A stretch of 56,479 nt of DNA from an uncultured Methanomassiliicoccaceae archaeon. GTDB lineage: Archaea > Thermoplasmatota > Thermoplasmata > Methanomassiliicoccales > Methanomethylophilaceae. A model generated the notes under the pieces. The model was not told where the DNA came from, searched no databases, and worked only from the letters and a program-made list of their open reading frames with translations. Both the position numbers and the translations under genes were made by a program. The DNA is taken from the NCBI GenBank assembly GCA_905187815.1, contig CAJJJM010000008.1, forward strand, positions 1 through 56,479, given 5' to 3'. Numbering within the stretch: the first letter of the stretch is position 1; every line of letters begins with the position of its first letter. Shown piece after piece: positions 7,963 through 14,627 of the stretch.

Positions 7963-8339
7963 TCATTCTGATTCTTCGATCACAATCTCCGCATTGGGCG
8001 CGTGAGAGCCTATGCTGGCGATGCCTTTTATACATGAGGACTTGTCGGCATACGCCTGGGACACAGCTATGATCTCACCGTTCGAAGCCTTGAGCCTGAA
8101 CCTCGGCTTGCCGCCAACATCGAGGTAGACCTCGTACTTGGGATGCTTGAGTACCTCGTAGCCTTCCACGGTCTGATTCTCGACCGGTGCGGCGCAGTTG
8201 GTGCGGACGCTCTCGATTCCGATCTTTACGTTGGCGATTGATGCGTACGTCTGGGAGCTGATGATCACGCGGTTGTTGTTGGCGATGAGGTGGACATGTA
8301 CCTTCCGTCGGACGTCTGCTTTATGGAGAATCTGCCCAT
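7963..8339 (-). pseudogene. Frameshifted DUF1508 (YegP-type) protein
   Basis: From 8268 the frame gives 101 residues with one complete DUF1508 repeat (RFRLKASNGEIIAVSQAY ... CIKGIASIGSHAPNA). The first repeat is cut: starting at ATG 8339 the DNA reads MGRFSIKQTSDGRY in one frame, then needs a one-base shift near 8292-8298 to continue as HLIANNNRVIISSQTYASIA, which is exactly the rest of a DUF1508 repeat. YegP-type proteins normally contain two such repeats in about 110-125 residues, so the full gene is 7963-8339 with a single frame break. Either a real inactivating mutation or a sequencing error. The role of DUF1508 proteins is unknown. Confidence 0.75.
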
Positions 8340-8510
8340 GACTATCACTATAAAGATTGAGATGTGATTTTAAATAACAATCGAAGAAAGAGATTGATTC
8401 TGAAGACTTATTGTCAGACGTTCATCAACTTCTGCTGAAATCAGACCCGAATGTGGATTCATTCGGAAATATGAAAATTAAAAGGTTTAAGGAGGATTCC
8501 AAATAAAGTA

Positions 8511-9407
8511 TCACTGTTGTGGATCTTCTTTGGATTCTTTTTTAGAACTAGATTTTCTGAGTTCTCTTTCAACAGTCTTCCGACCTGAAGATTCTGTTCT
8601 GTACAGTACGTCCTTGGCTGCGACGAAATCGATGATCCCTTTCACAGTCTTATCCAACCCCATTCCATCGGAGTAGTCCGCATTACAGATGAAATTGGCT
8701 CTCCCGTCGTGAATCAGTTCACGGGCTATCTTTTTATCATTACCATAGACCACGATTGAATGACCGCCATTGGATTTGACGACCTTCATTCCCGGAACAT
8801 CGGTCAGACCATCGCCGATGTATATCATGTTCCTGAAAGGAACCCGACGATCCTCGTCCGGAACGTACCTGTTGATCGCATCATTGTCTGACGGATCGAG
8901 GACCCCTTTGTTGATACGGTAGACAAACTGGGTCTTCGTGGTGTAGTTGACCACGTTCTTGGGCCATACCGCCACATCGTTCTGATCGTAGAAGAACTCG
9001 CAAGCATAGACTTCCTTGAAGTATTTGCGAATGGAAGTCCCCTCGATGATCTCCGCTATGCCAGAAGAGATGATGTAGTGCTCGACGGTCACGCCTTTGG
9101 ACCTTCCGTAATCGTTGATACGCTTGAACCATTCTTCGACACCCGTGAAATATTCCACATCCTTTCCGAGATCTACGAAATCCTGACGATGGACGGATTT
9201 CTTTCTCGTGTTGCTTTTATCTAGCATCTGATACATGTAGGCAAGGTTGTTGTCCATCTTCTCCTTGACAGACATCTCCTTCACTTCAGACCAGAATTCT
9301 TCAGGTGTCGAACCAACATTCGGAATGAAGTTGAACTCCTGCATGTCTTTGGTGCTCAGAGTCTTGTCGAAATCGTACAGGATAGCCACTATCGGTTTTC
9401 TGTTCAT
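8511..9407 (-). CDS. HAD-superfamily hydrolase (phosphatase-like)
   Basis: This 298-residue protein has the HAD motifs in order: motif I DFDKT at residues 12-16 (nucleophile Asp12, acid Asp14), motif II Ser in YIISSGIAE near 120, and motif IV GDGLTDVP near 200. A helical cap of about 80 residues lies between motifs I and II, as in phosphoserine-phosphatase-like members. The last 25 residues are Lys/Ser/Glu-rich and probably disordered. A phosphomonoesterase activity is likely; the substrate is unknown. The start at 9407 is preceded by GGAGG. It is AT-richer than average and precedes the plasmid-like segment, so it may belong to the accessory block. Confidence 0.85.
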   Translation of the reverse strand: MNRKPIVAILYDFDKTLSTKDMQEFNFIPNVGSTPEEFWSEVKEMSVKEKMDNNLAYMYQMLDKSNTRKKSVHRQDFVDLGKDVEYFTGVEEWFKRINDYGRSKGVTVEHYIISSGIAEIIEGTSIRKYFKEVYACEFFYDQNDVAVWPKNVVNYTTKTQFVYRINKGVLDPSDNDAINRYVPDEDRRVPFRNMIYIGDGLTDVPGMKVVKSNGGHSIVVYGNDKKIARELIHDGRANFICNADYSDGMGLDKTVKGIIDFVAAKDVLYRTESSGRKTVERELRKSSSKKESKEDPQQ

Positions 9408-9855
9408 ATTTTAACCTCCAATGAGGAAAAAGTTTATTTGTTTCTGAGCAAGAATGAAACCTGTATTGATGATGGAACAATGATGAGATTAGATGTATGA
9501 ACTTAATATGAAACAGATGCGAGATGTATGAGCTTGAATGAAACTATATGGAATGAATATGAGATGGATATGAAATTACAATAGTAGCATGTATCTGTTT
9601 TCTGAAATTTACTGAATGAAATACTGAATGAAATGGTACTCTTGCTCAAAGGTCTTAATACCATATACGTATTTAACTGTTACCCATCTGACACCGTATC
9701 AGAAGCGGCCCAGGCCGGATGCAGAGGCTACTGGAAAAGAGGATGAGGGGGCGAACCCCCGTCAGCAGGGTTCGAAGCTCATTCGGTCATCTTCGGAAAT
9801 CCGAATGTGCACACGACTCTGCTTTCATAAACGCTTCCCGGGGTCTTTGTCAGCC
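9408..9855. other. Intergenic region: ATGAA-rich low-complexity DNA and two hairpins
   Basis: No gene is supported in these 448 bases. The stretch 9440-9650 is low-complexity DNA rich in irregular ATGAA/TGAATGAA repeats. At 9754-9776 there is an inverted repeat (CGAACCC / GGGTTCG, 9-base loop), and at 9782-9809 a second (CATTCGG / CCGAATG, 14-base loop). They lie just past the 3' end of the rep1-associated minus-strand genes, so they could be terminators or plasmid origin elements. Confidence 0.5.
9754..9809. repeat. Paired inverted repeats, candidate terminator or plasmid origin element
   Basis: Two perfect 7-bp inverted repeats stand side by side: 9754-9760 with 9770-9776 and 9782-9788 with 9803-9809. 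Such paired stem-loops are typical of rolling-circle plasmid origins, and two Rep genes lie nearby, but they could equally end the minus-strand transcript. No nick site can be assigned by eye. Confidence 0.4.
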
Positions 9856-10284
9856 TTATGATCGACGAGACATGTGTAGGGGCCTCTTATCGATGGCGGG
9901 AACGGCGTTGGCAGAATCCGTCGGCGAGGAAGCATCCGCATCCTCGAAGCCTTCCTGACCGTCCGAATCGGTCCTGGGCCCCTGCGAGTACACGTGCTCC
10001 TCGACGCATTCCTTGCATTTCTCCCCGTCTTCATCCAGGTCCCCATCCGAGATGTGCCTCACATAGTTCTTGGCAAGAGCGGCTGCCAGGACCTCGTTCC
10101 TGAGATAGGGGTCGGGAATCGATTCCTCCAGCAGATCCATCATCGAATCAGACATGTAATCTATACAGAATTCCTGAGCCACCCTGCATTCGTCTGTAAA
10201 ACGTTTCTCACCGTTAGTCCTTGATTTCTCCCCCATAGGATCAGCTCCGTTCCGGAAATGACCGAAGCTCATACCGTATGCCAA
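9856..10284 (-). CDS. Plasmid-associated acidic hypothetical protein
   Basis: This is a 142-residue protein. The middle region (CIDYMSDSMMDLLEESIPDP ... LRNEVLAAALAKNYVRHISD) resembles the N-terminal part of the gene at 11076-11387 (CIDDLASMFIRNARGRMMDD ... LRLKVLARAFAAEYVECRYD), so the two are paralogues. It is followed by a CKEC motif and an acidic tail. The conserved part looks helical and might be DNA- or protein-binding, but no known family is recognised. It is the last gene of the minus-strand series headed by rep1, which suggests a plasmid maintenance role by position only. Confidence 0.5.
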   Translation of the reverse strand: MAYGMSFGHFRNGADPMGEKSRTNGEKRFTDECRVAQEFCIDYMSDSMMDLLEESIPDPYLRNEVLAAALAKNYVRHISDGDLDEDGEKCKECVEEHVYSQGPRTDSDGQEGFEDADASSPTDSANAVPAIDKRPLHMSRRS

Positions 10285-10521
10285 TGCAGAACGCTGGACA
10301 TACGAGCATAGACCGTTTCTCTGTATCTATTTATATTATTTATACGCGCGCAAGCGCACGTTTTATGGTAGACGATTCGAGGCCTGAAGCAGAGACATCG
10401 GCGGGATAGATACGATAAACACGCATGATGGCAGAGCTCGTGATCTGATCCTCACAGGCCGGACACATGACAGGAACATGGGCTTTCGAATCAAGATGAT
10501 GGGCCTGACGGCCCGGTTTGG

Positions 10522-10890
10522 TTACAGGTATCTCCTCCTGAAAGCTCTCATGAATCCGAAGTCCGCGTCTCCGTTCCTCTTAGACGCCCACTCATTGTGG
10601 ATGGGATCGTCCGTGAACTGCGCCAGAGGCGTGAACTTGTCCGGATGGTTGAAGACGTATGCGATCACGACATCGCGGTTCTCTCTCGGTGTCCTGGGAT
10701 TCTCCAGGACCTTCCTGACGTAGTTCTGGTTTATGGCGACGGTGTTGCCTCTGGGCATCCTCTGGTTGAGGTAGCCCTCGGTCATCGTCCTGCGCTTGGG
10801 GTTCATGTTCGGAGCGAGCTGGACCCATCCGCGGGGGCTGGTGGCCCCGCGCTGCTTGGATGTCGGGATGAGCTCGTACTGCTCAGGCAT
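10522..10890 (-). CDS. Plasmid-associated hypothetical protein
   Basis: A basic protein of 122 residues; its ATG (10890-10888) overlaps the stop of the upstream frame by eight bases, suggesting translational coupling. It contains RGNTVAINQNYVRKVLENPR and VVIAYVFNHPDKFTPLAQ and ends AFRRRYL. No family is recognised. The position downstream of rep1 and the small size fit accessory plasmid genes. A gap of 237 bases separates it from the paralogue at 9856-10284; I see nothing in that gap beyond an AT-rich stretch near 10330-10355 that could hold a minus-strand promoter for the next gene. Confidence 0.5.
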   Translation of the reverse strand: MPEQYELIPTSKQRGATSPRGWVQLAPNMNPKRRTMTEGYLNQRMPRGNTVAINQNYVRKVLENPRTPRENRDVVIAYVFNHPDKFTPLAQFTDDPIHNEWASKRNGDADFGFMRAFRRRYL

Positions 10891-11170
10891 CGGGATCCCT
10901 CCTGCGGAGGACGACCCTCATCTCGAGACCGTCGGTGACGAACACCGGTATGCAGGCGTAATCGATCGGACATTCATCGCAGAACCCGTCGCAGAACCCG
11001 GATTCGCAGAACCCGTCGAACGGGTCCGATTCTTCATCGATGGGTTCGTCGTCCCCGGTGGAGTCATCCTCCGCATCATCTGGATACTTGATGTCCACAT
11101 CTTCGTAGAGCGAGGGGTCGATATCCAGTATGCGGGAGCGACCTCCTTCCTGCGAAGGCCTCCGCCTCAT
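10883..11170 (-). CDS. Acidic Cys-rich frame, probably the 3' part of the gene at 11076-11387
   Basis: This is a 95-residue open frame: about 13 arginine-rich residues, then a strongly acidic sequence (YEDVDIKYPDDAEDDSTGDD) and a Cys cluster (FCESGFCDGFCDECP). The acidic portion has the codon pattern of real coding DNA, but the first residues overlap the end of the upstream frame in another phase. The paralogue at 9856-10284 has helical part, Cys pair and acidic tail in one protein, so this frame and 11076-11387 are most simply one gene split by a one-base change near 11120-11150. An independent start is possible: AAGGAGGT occurs inside the overlap but no ATG follows it. Confidence 0.45.
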   Translation of the reverse strand: MRRRPSQEGGRSRILDIDPSLYEDVDIKYPDDAEDDSTGDDEPIDEESDPFDGFCESGFCDGFCDECPIDYACIPVFVTDGLEMRVVLRRRDPDA

Positions 11171-11387
11171 CGAGGCACGCGAAGGGGTCGCCGTCGTAGC
11201 GGCATTCCACGTACTCCGCGGCGAAGGCCCTCGCCAGGACCTTCAGCCTGAGATCGTCGTCCATCATGCGTCCGCGTGCGTTGCGGATGAACATCGACGC
11301 GAGGTCGTCGATGCACTCCTCCGAGCACCCGGAGTCGTTCGACTGTCCGTTCCATGCGGCATGTGCCGCCATATCATTTTTGGCCAT
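11076..11387 (-). CDS. Plasmid-associated small protein, probably frameshifted at 3' end
   Basis: The frame gives 103 residues. Residues 1-78 resemble the paralogue at 9856-10284 (CIDDLASMFIRNARGRMMDD ... LRLKVLARAFAAEYVECRYD). The last 25 residues (AGRRSLPHTGYRPLALRRCG and onward) are Arg-rich and antisense-like, whereas the overlapping frame continues with an acidic Cys-rich tail as in the paralogue. I therefore read it as the 5' part of a broken gene. The 300 bases between it and rep1 (11388-11687) hold no gene; TTTATAAAG on the minus strand near 11513-11521 is a candidate TATA box for this small-gene operon. Confidence 0.5.
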   Translation of the reverse strand: MAKNDMAAHAAWNGQSNDSGCSEECIDDLASMFIRNARGRMMDDDLRLKVLARAFAAEYVECRYDGDPFACLDEAEAFAGRRSLPHTGYRPLALRRCGHQVSR

Positions 11388-11687
11388 TCTTTCTCACACT
11401 CCTGTGATTGGCCCTCTTCCGAGGGGATGACCTGGTCTCGGAACGGCGTACGCTCCTTGTATCCGGGACCACAAATCGATTCACTTGTCGAAATCAGTGG
11501 AATACGCATCTGCTTTATAAACAACAACCGAGCCGAGCGTGCGAAACGTATCTGTCGAGGCTCCCGGTCGTTGGGGATTGTTCATTGGATCTGGATGTCC
11601 GGACATTTCACGGATGCTCCCGCTTCGGAGTTGATCCTGTCCGAGGCCGTGCTTTCAGGCCTGCATTCGTGTGAGTGCGAGGTTTGA

Positions 11688-13079
11688 TCAGACGAGGGAC
11701 GCCATATGGTCGGTAGAACTGCCGAAGGCCTCCCTCTGTCTCCTGAGGAAGTACTCGTCGGGCTCCTCGAAGGGGTTGGCCATGACCAGGTCGTCGTCAC
11801 CAGGGAGTCCGAGGTCGAGGGTGCAGACCGCAAGCGGACACATCCTGGAGAAGTCCGCGATGGTCAGGTGCTCGTCCCTGAGCCTGGACTTGAACGACTG
11901 GAAGATGTTCCTTACCAGCTCGAAGTCCTCCGCGAAGACCACGACGGGGTCGTCCCTGATGTAGCAGATGTACGAGCCGACCGAGTCGCTGGCGCCGTCG
12001 TACGTCCTGAGTACGGTATGGCAATGCTTGCACACGCGGATCTTGTACTGCCTGTACACCCCGAGGGTGCGGATGTTGCGCTTGGAGGCTCCTCCCCAGT
12101 ACCTGATCTTGAACTCGACCGCGAGGGACTTCATCGTCCACTGCTCCCAGTCGATGCCCGACAGGTCTCCGACCATCCTGCCCTTCCCGAGTCCGAGGTC
12201 GTCGTAGTCCCTCTCGGTGTAGCCGGCACCTGGGGACAGGAGGCCGGGGACGAGCATGTCGAGGACCTTCAGGTCCCAGTCGATGTCGTCGGGGTCCTTC
12301 TCGGCCATGCCGAGGCCCATGTGCGTCGTAAGGTACGCGGCGGTGTGCCTGATGCTCCTGATCTTCTCCCTGGAGTGGACCTTCTTGATCAGCCAACCGG
12401 GATTCTGCCTCCTGAACTCGGTGGTGTCGATGCGTCCGTAGCAGAGGATGTGGAAATGAGGAGAGAACTCCCACTCGCCTTCCTTCTGACGCCAGGGATG
12501 GAAGATGGTGACTCCGGCTGTGGCACCGAAGACCACCATGGAGTCGTCCACATGCCTGCAGAGGTCGTCGAACTCCGGCTTGGTCTGGCAGAGCCTCTTG
12601 ACGAGGTCCTGCGGAGGGGAGACGACCCAGTGGCCGATGTCGCCGACGGAGATGCCCTTCTTCTCGCTGAGCACCTTGTAGGAGAGGAGCTGCTTCTCGA
12701 TCTGGACACCTCTCTTCAGAGCCGTGTCGTTCATGCACTTGGGACATCTGAGGGACCAGCAGTGCCTGCGCTTGCCCTTGCAGTGGTGCTCTGGATCCTC
12801 GGGACAGGCGGAGTAGACTATGCCTCCTGCGGAGGAGCGGATGAAGCCGCAGCCTTTCCTGTCGGGACGTGTGAGGTCGTGGGCTGGCATGCACCAGGTG
12901 ATGTACTGGCGGTAGGGCTCGGGTCCTTCCTGCATGGGGATCTCGGAGGGGATCTCCTGATTCCATTCCTGATCATCGTCCTCCGACCCATCCTGCGGAT
13001 GAAGTCTAAGGTACTCTATGGCAGGACGGATACTGGCATGCGACCCTCTGATCGAACTCGAGGACAGACCGCCGTACAT
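11688..13079 (-). CDS. Rolling-circle replication initiator (HUH-type Rep), 5'-truncated copy (rep1)
   Basis: This protein starts rolling-circle replication by nicking the plasmid origin through a tyrosine. It shows a Cys motif CWSLRCPKCMNDTALKRG, the HUH motif FSPHFHILCYG, and a catalytic-tyrosine candidate in RHTAAYLTTHMGLG, all collinear with the second Rep at 14628-16061. A second CxxC (VCKHC) lies further on. Plasmid-derived sequence begins only at about 13018 (IEYLRLHPQDG); upstream, the frame runs antisense through the truncated DUF4241 gene, so the first 20 residues are chimeric and about 30 native residues are lost. An internal ATG at 12935 is another possible start. Catalytic motifs are intact, so it may still be active if expressed. 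Confidence 0.8.
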   Translation of the reverse strand: MYGGLSSSSIRGSHASIRPAIEYLRLHPQDGSEDDDQEWNQEIPSEIPMQEGPEPYRQYITWCMPAHDLTRPDRKGCGFIRSSAGGIVYSACPEDPEHHCKGKRRHCWSLRCPKCMNDTALKRGVQIEKQLLSYKVLSEKKGISVGDIGHWVVSPPQDLVKRLCQTKPEFDDLCRHVDDSMVVFGATAGVTIFHPWRQKEGEWEFSPHFHILCYGRIDTTEFRRQNPGWLIKKVHSREKIRSIRHTAAYLTTHMGLGMAEKDPDDIDWDLKVLDMLVPGLLSPGAGYTERDYDDLGLGKGRMVGDLSGIDWEQWTMKSLAVEFKIRYWGGASKRNIRTLGVYRQYKIRVCKHCHTVLRTYDGASDSVGSYICYIRDDPVVVFAEDFELVRNIFQSFKSRLRDEHLTIADFSRMCPLAVCTLDLGLPGDDDLVMANPFEEPDEYFLRRQREAFGSSTDHMASLV

Positions 13080-13602
13080 ACAGGCAGTTCCGCCGGGAAC
13101 CTATCCGGTGACGATCTGCGTGATGCCCAGCGAGAGGTACGGAGACCGTTACGCTTGTGTGAAGGTGACGGTCTCGGATGCCAAACCCGTGCGTTACAAT
13201 CTGGCGATGGTCGGTGACGAGGACCTGAGCGAGGAGATGGACGAGGGAGACTACTTCGGATTCGTTGTCGACGCCGGCATGGGGTGCATCACGGACGCCA
13301 CCGCGCAGGAGGCGTTCAGAGAATACTGGGAAAGGCGTCTAGAGGAGGACGAGGACATCGATCCGTACAACGACCTGTTCTGCGACCTGCTCGAGGAGAG
13401 CTACAACGAGAACCCCCGCTATCAGAGGGAAGGAGGGGACTGGGTGAACTGGACCGTCCCCGGAACCGACCTGAGTATCCCGATATTCGCGTCGGGATGG
13501 GGCGACGGAGTCTACCCATGTTACTTCGGTTTCGACTCAGACGGTAACGTCTGCGGAGTGTACATCCTGTTCATAAACATAGAGGGCGAATCGGAGGAAT
13601 GA
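13018..13602 (+). CDS. DUF4241 domain protein, 5'-truncated copy
   Basis: These 194 residues match residues 51-241 of the DUF4241 protein at 309-1034, with the same blocks (ACDPLIELEDR, YPVTICVM, YGDRYACVKV, GGDWVNWTVPGTDLSIPIF, ASGWGDGVYPCYFGF). Similarity starts abruptly at about 13020, where the DNA turns into the antisense of rep1. The native first 50 residues are missing. An ATG occurs by chance at 13018, so a shortened protein could be made, but the native promoter and start are gone. Regard it as a likely pseudogene created by recombination with the rep1 element. Confidence 0.75.
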   Translation: MAGRILACDPLIELEDRPPYIQAVPPGTYPVTICVMPSERYGDRYACVKVTVSDAKPVRYNLAMVGDEDLSEEMDEGDYFGFVVDAGMGCITDATAQEAFREYWERRLEEDEDIDPYNDLFCDLLEESYNENPRYQREGGDWVNWTVPGTDLSIPIFASGWGDGVYPCYFGFDSDGNVCGVYILFINIEGESEE

Positions 13603-13799
13603 TACCGAACCCGTCTGACGGTGTTGTCGGGAGGGTGCGAGACGGCTTGTTTCGGATGAGATCGACTGAAATCAAGCGGAAGCGAGACATCACGGCGATT
13701 CCGGAAGACGAGCCGTGATTTCGGATCGTTGAGGATGCCCCTGGCGCCCTCCGTTATAGTGGAACCATCCTGACAAATCCTCAGAATGGGCACTTGAAC

Positions 13800-13807
13800 C
13801 CATTATA
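13800..13807 (+). promoter_or_regulatory. TATA box of the MNT/HEPN operon
   Basis: The sequence ATTATATA lies about 27 bases before ATG 13832, as expected for an archaeal promoter producing a leaderless transcript of the toxin-antitoxin pair. Confidence 0.55.
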
Positions 13808-13831
13808 TAGCGCAAAAACCATCCCTTGGAC

Positions 13832-14137
13832 ATGGGCGAGGTGAAGGAGTACACGTTCGAGGAGCTCTGCCGGATAGTCGGAGCCATAGCCGCAGCCTAC
13901 GGCATGAGACGCGTGTACCTCTTCGGCTCCAGGGCCCGCGGCGACAACACCGCGGACAGCGACTACGACTTCTTCGTCGTCCCCGATGACGAATGCGGGA
14001 TGTTCAGGCTCGCCGGGTTCTTCGGCAAACTGCAGGAAGCCCTCGGCGATGTGGATGTCGTATGCGACGACCCTGCTGAGAAAGACGACTTCACGAAGAG
14101 GATATCCAAGGATCTGAGGTTGGTCTATGAGGCCTGA
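13832..14137 (+). CDS. MNT-type nucleotidyltransferase antitoxin (MntA-like)
   Basis: This 101-residue minimal nucleotidyltransferase carries the motif GSRARGDNTADSDYDF (residues 32-47): GS-x-ARG followed by SDYD with the two metal-binding aspartates Asp44 and Asp46. In MntA/HepT modules this enzyme adds nucleotides to the HEPN toxin and neutralises it. A TTG at 13826 is an alternative start; I chose ATG 13832 because a TATA-like box lies about 27 bases before it. It overlaps the HEPN gene by 11 bases. It lies between the two Rep genes and may stabilise the element by addiction. Confidence 0.9.
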   Translation: MGEVKEYTFEELCRIVGAIAAAYGMRRVYLFGSRARGDNTADSDYDFFVVPDDECGMFRLAGFFGKLQEALGDVDVVCDDPAEKDDFTKRISKDLRLVYEA

Positions 14138-14510
14138 TTCCGAAACCCTGGAGATCATCATAGGGTACTGCGATGAGATAGCTGAGGATATGCAACGCTT
14201 CGGCACCGATGAGGAGGATTTCCTCGGAGACAAGGCGTACCAGAAGTGCATCGCATTCACCATCCTACAGATCGGCGAGCAGGTAAAGCGCCTTTCCAAA
14301 GGACTGACATCCACATACAGCGATGTCGAATGGAGCGATATCGCCAGGATGCGCGACTTCATGGCACACAAATACGAGCGTCTGCTTCCTACGATCCTCT
14401 GGCGGACCATCAATGGAGACATACCCCACCTCAGGGAGAGGTGCAGGCAGATAGTCTCCGAGATAGAATCGGGAAAAGTTGTAATCCCGGACGAAGAGGA
14501 CGAGATCTGA
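14127..14510 (+). CDS. HEPN-domain toxin (HepT-like)
   Basis: A helical protein of 127 residues with the HEPN RNase motif R-x4-H-x-Y at RDFMAHKY (Arg76, His81, Tyr83). HepT-type HEPN proteins are RNases, or are inhibited by modification at this tyrosine by the neighbouring nucleotidyltransferase. Overlap with the upstream MNT gene (14127-14137) indicates translational coupling in the usual order for this arrangement. Length and motif are intact, so the system may be functional. Expected role: plasmid stabilisation or antiviral defence. Confidence 0.9.
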   Translation: MRPDSETLEIIIGYCDEIAEDMQRFGTDEEDFLGDKAYQKCIAFTILQIGEQVKRLSKGLTSTYSDVEWSDIARMRDFMAHKYERLLPTILWRTINGDIPHLRERCRQIVSEIESGKVVIPDEEDEI

Positions 14511-14627
14511 TCCGAATGCTCCGAGATTCTCCAAACGTCCAGACTTAACTCTTGACCGAACATATATGGTTGTGTAGCAGGTTCACGTCGTCTTGTTGCG
14601 GGTGCTCCTTCGATTATCGGTGTCACG

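Noticed and set aside
9700..9790. tRNA-like sequence containing GGGTTCGAAGC
   Set aside because: The TTCGA element is there, but no acceptor, D or anticodon stems can be formed, and the pairing seen is the CGAACCC/GGGTTCG hairpin.
11706..13217. A 503-codon plus-strand open frame opposite rep1
   Set aside because: It is Val/Glu/Asp-rich and fully antisense to rep1, which has clear motifs; a product of GC-rich codon structure.
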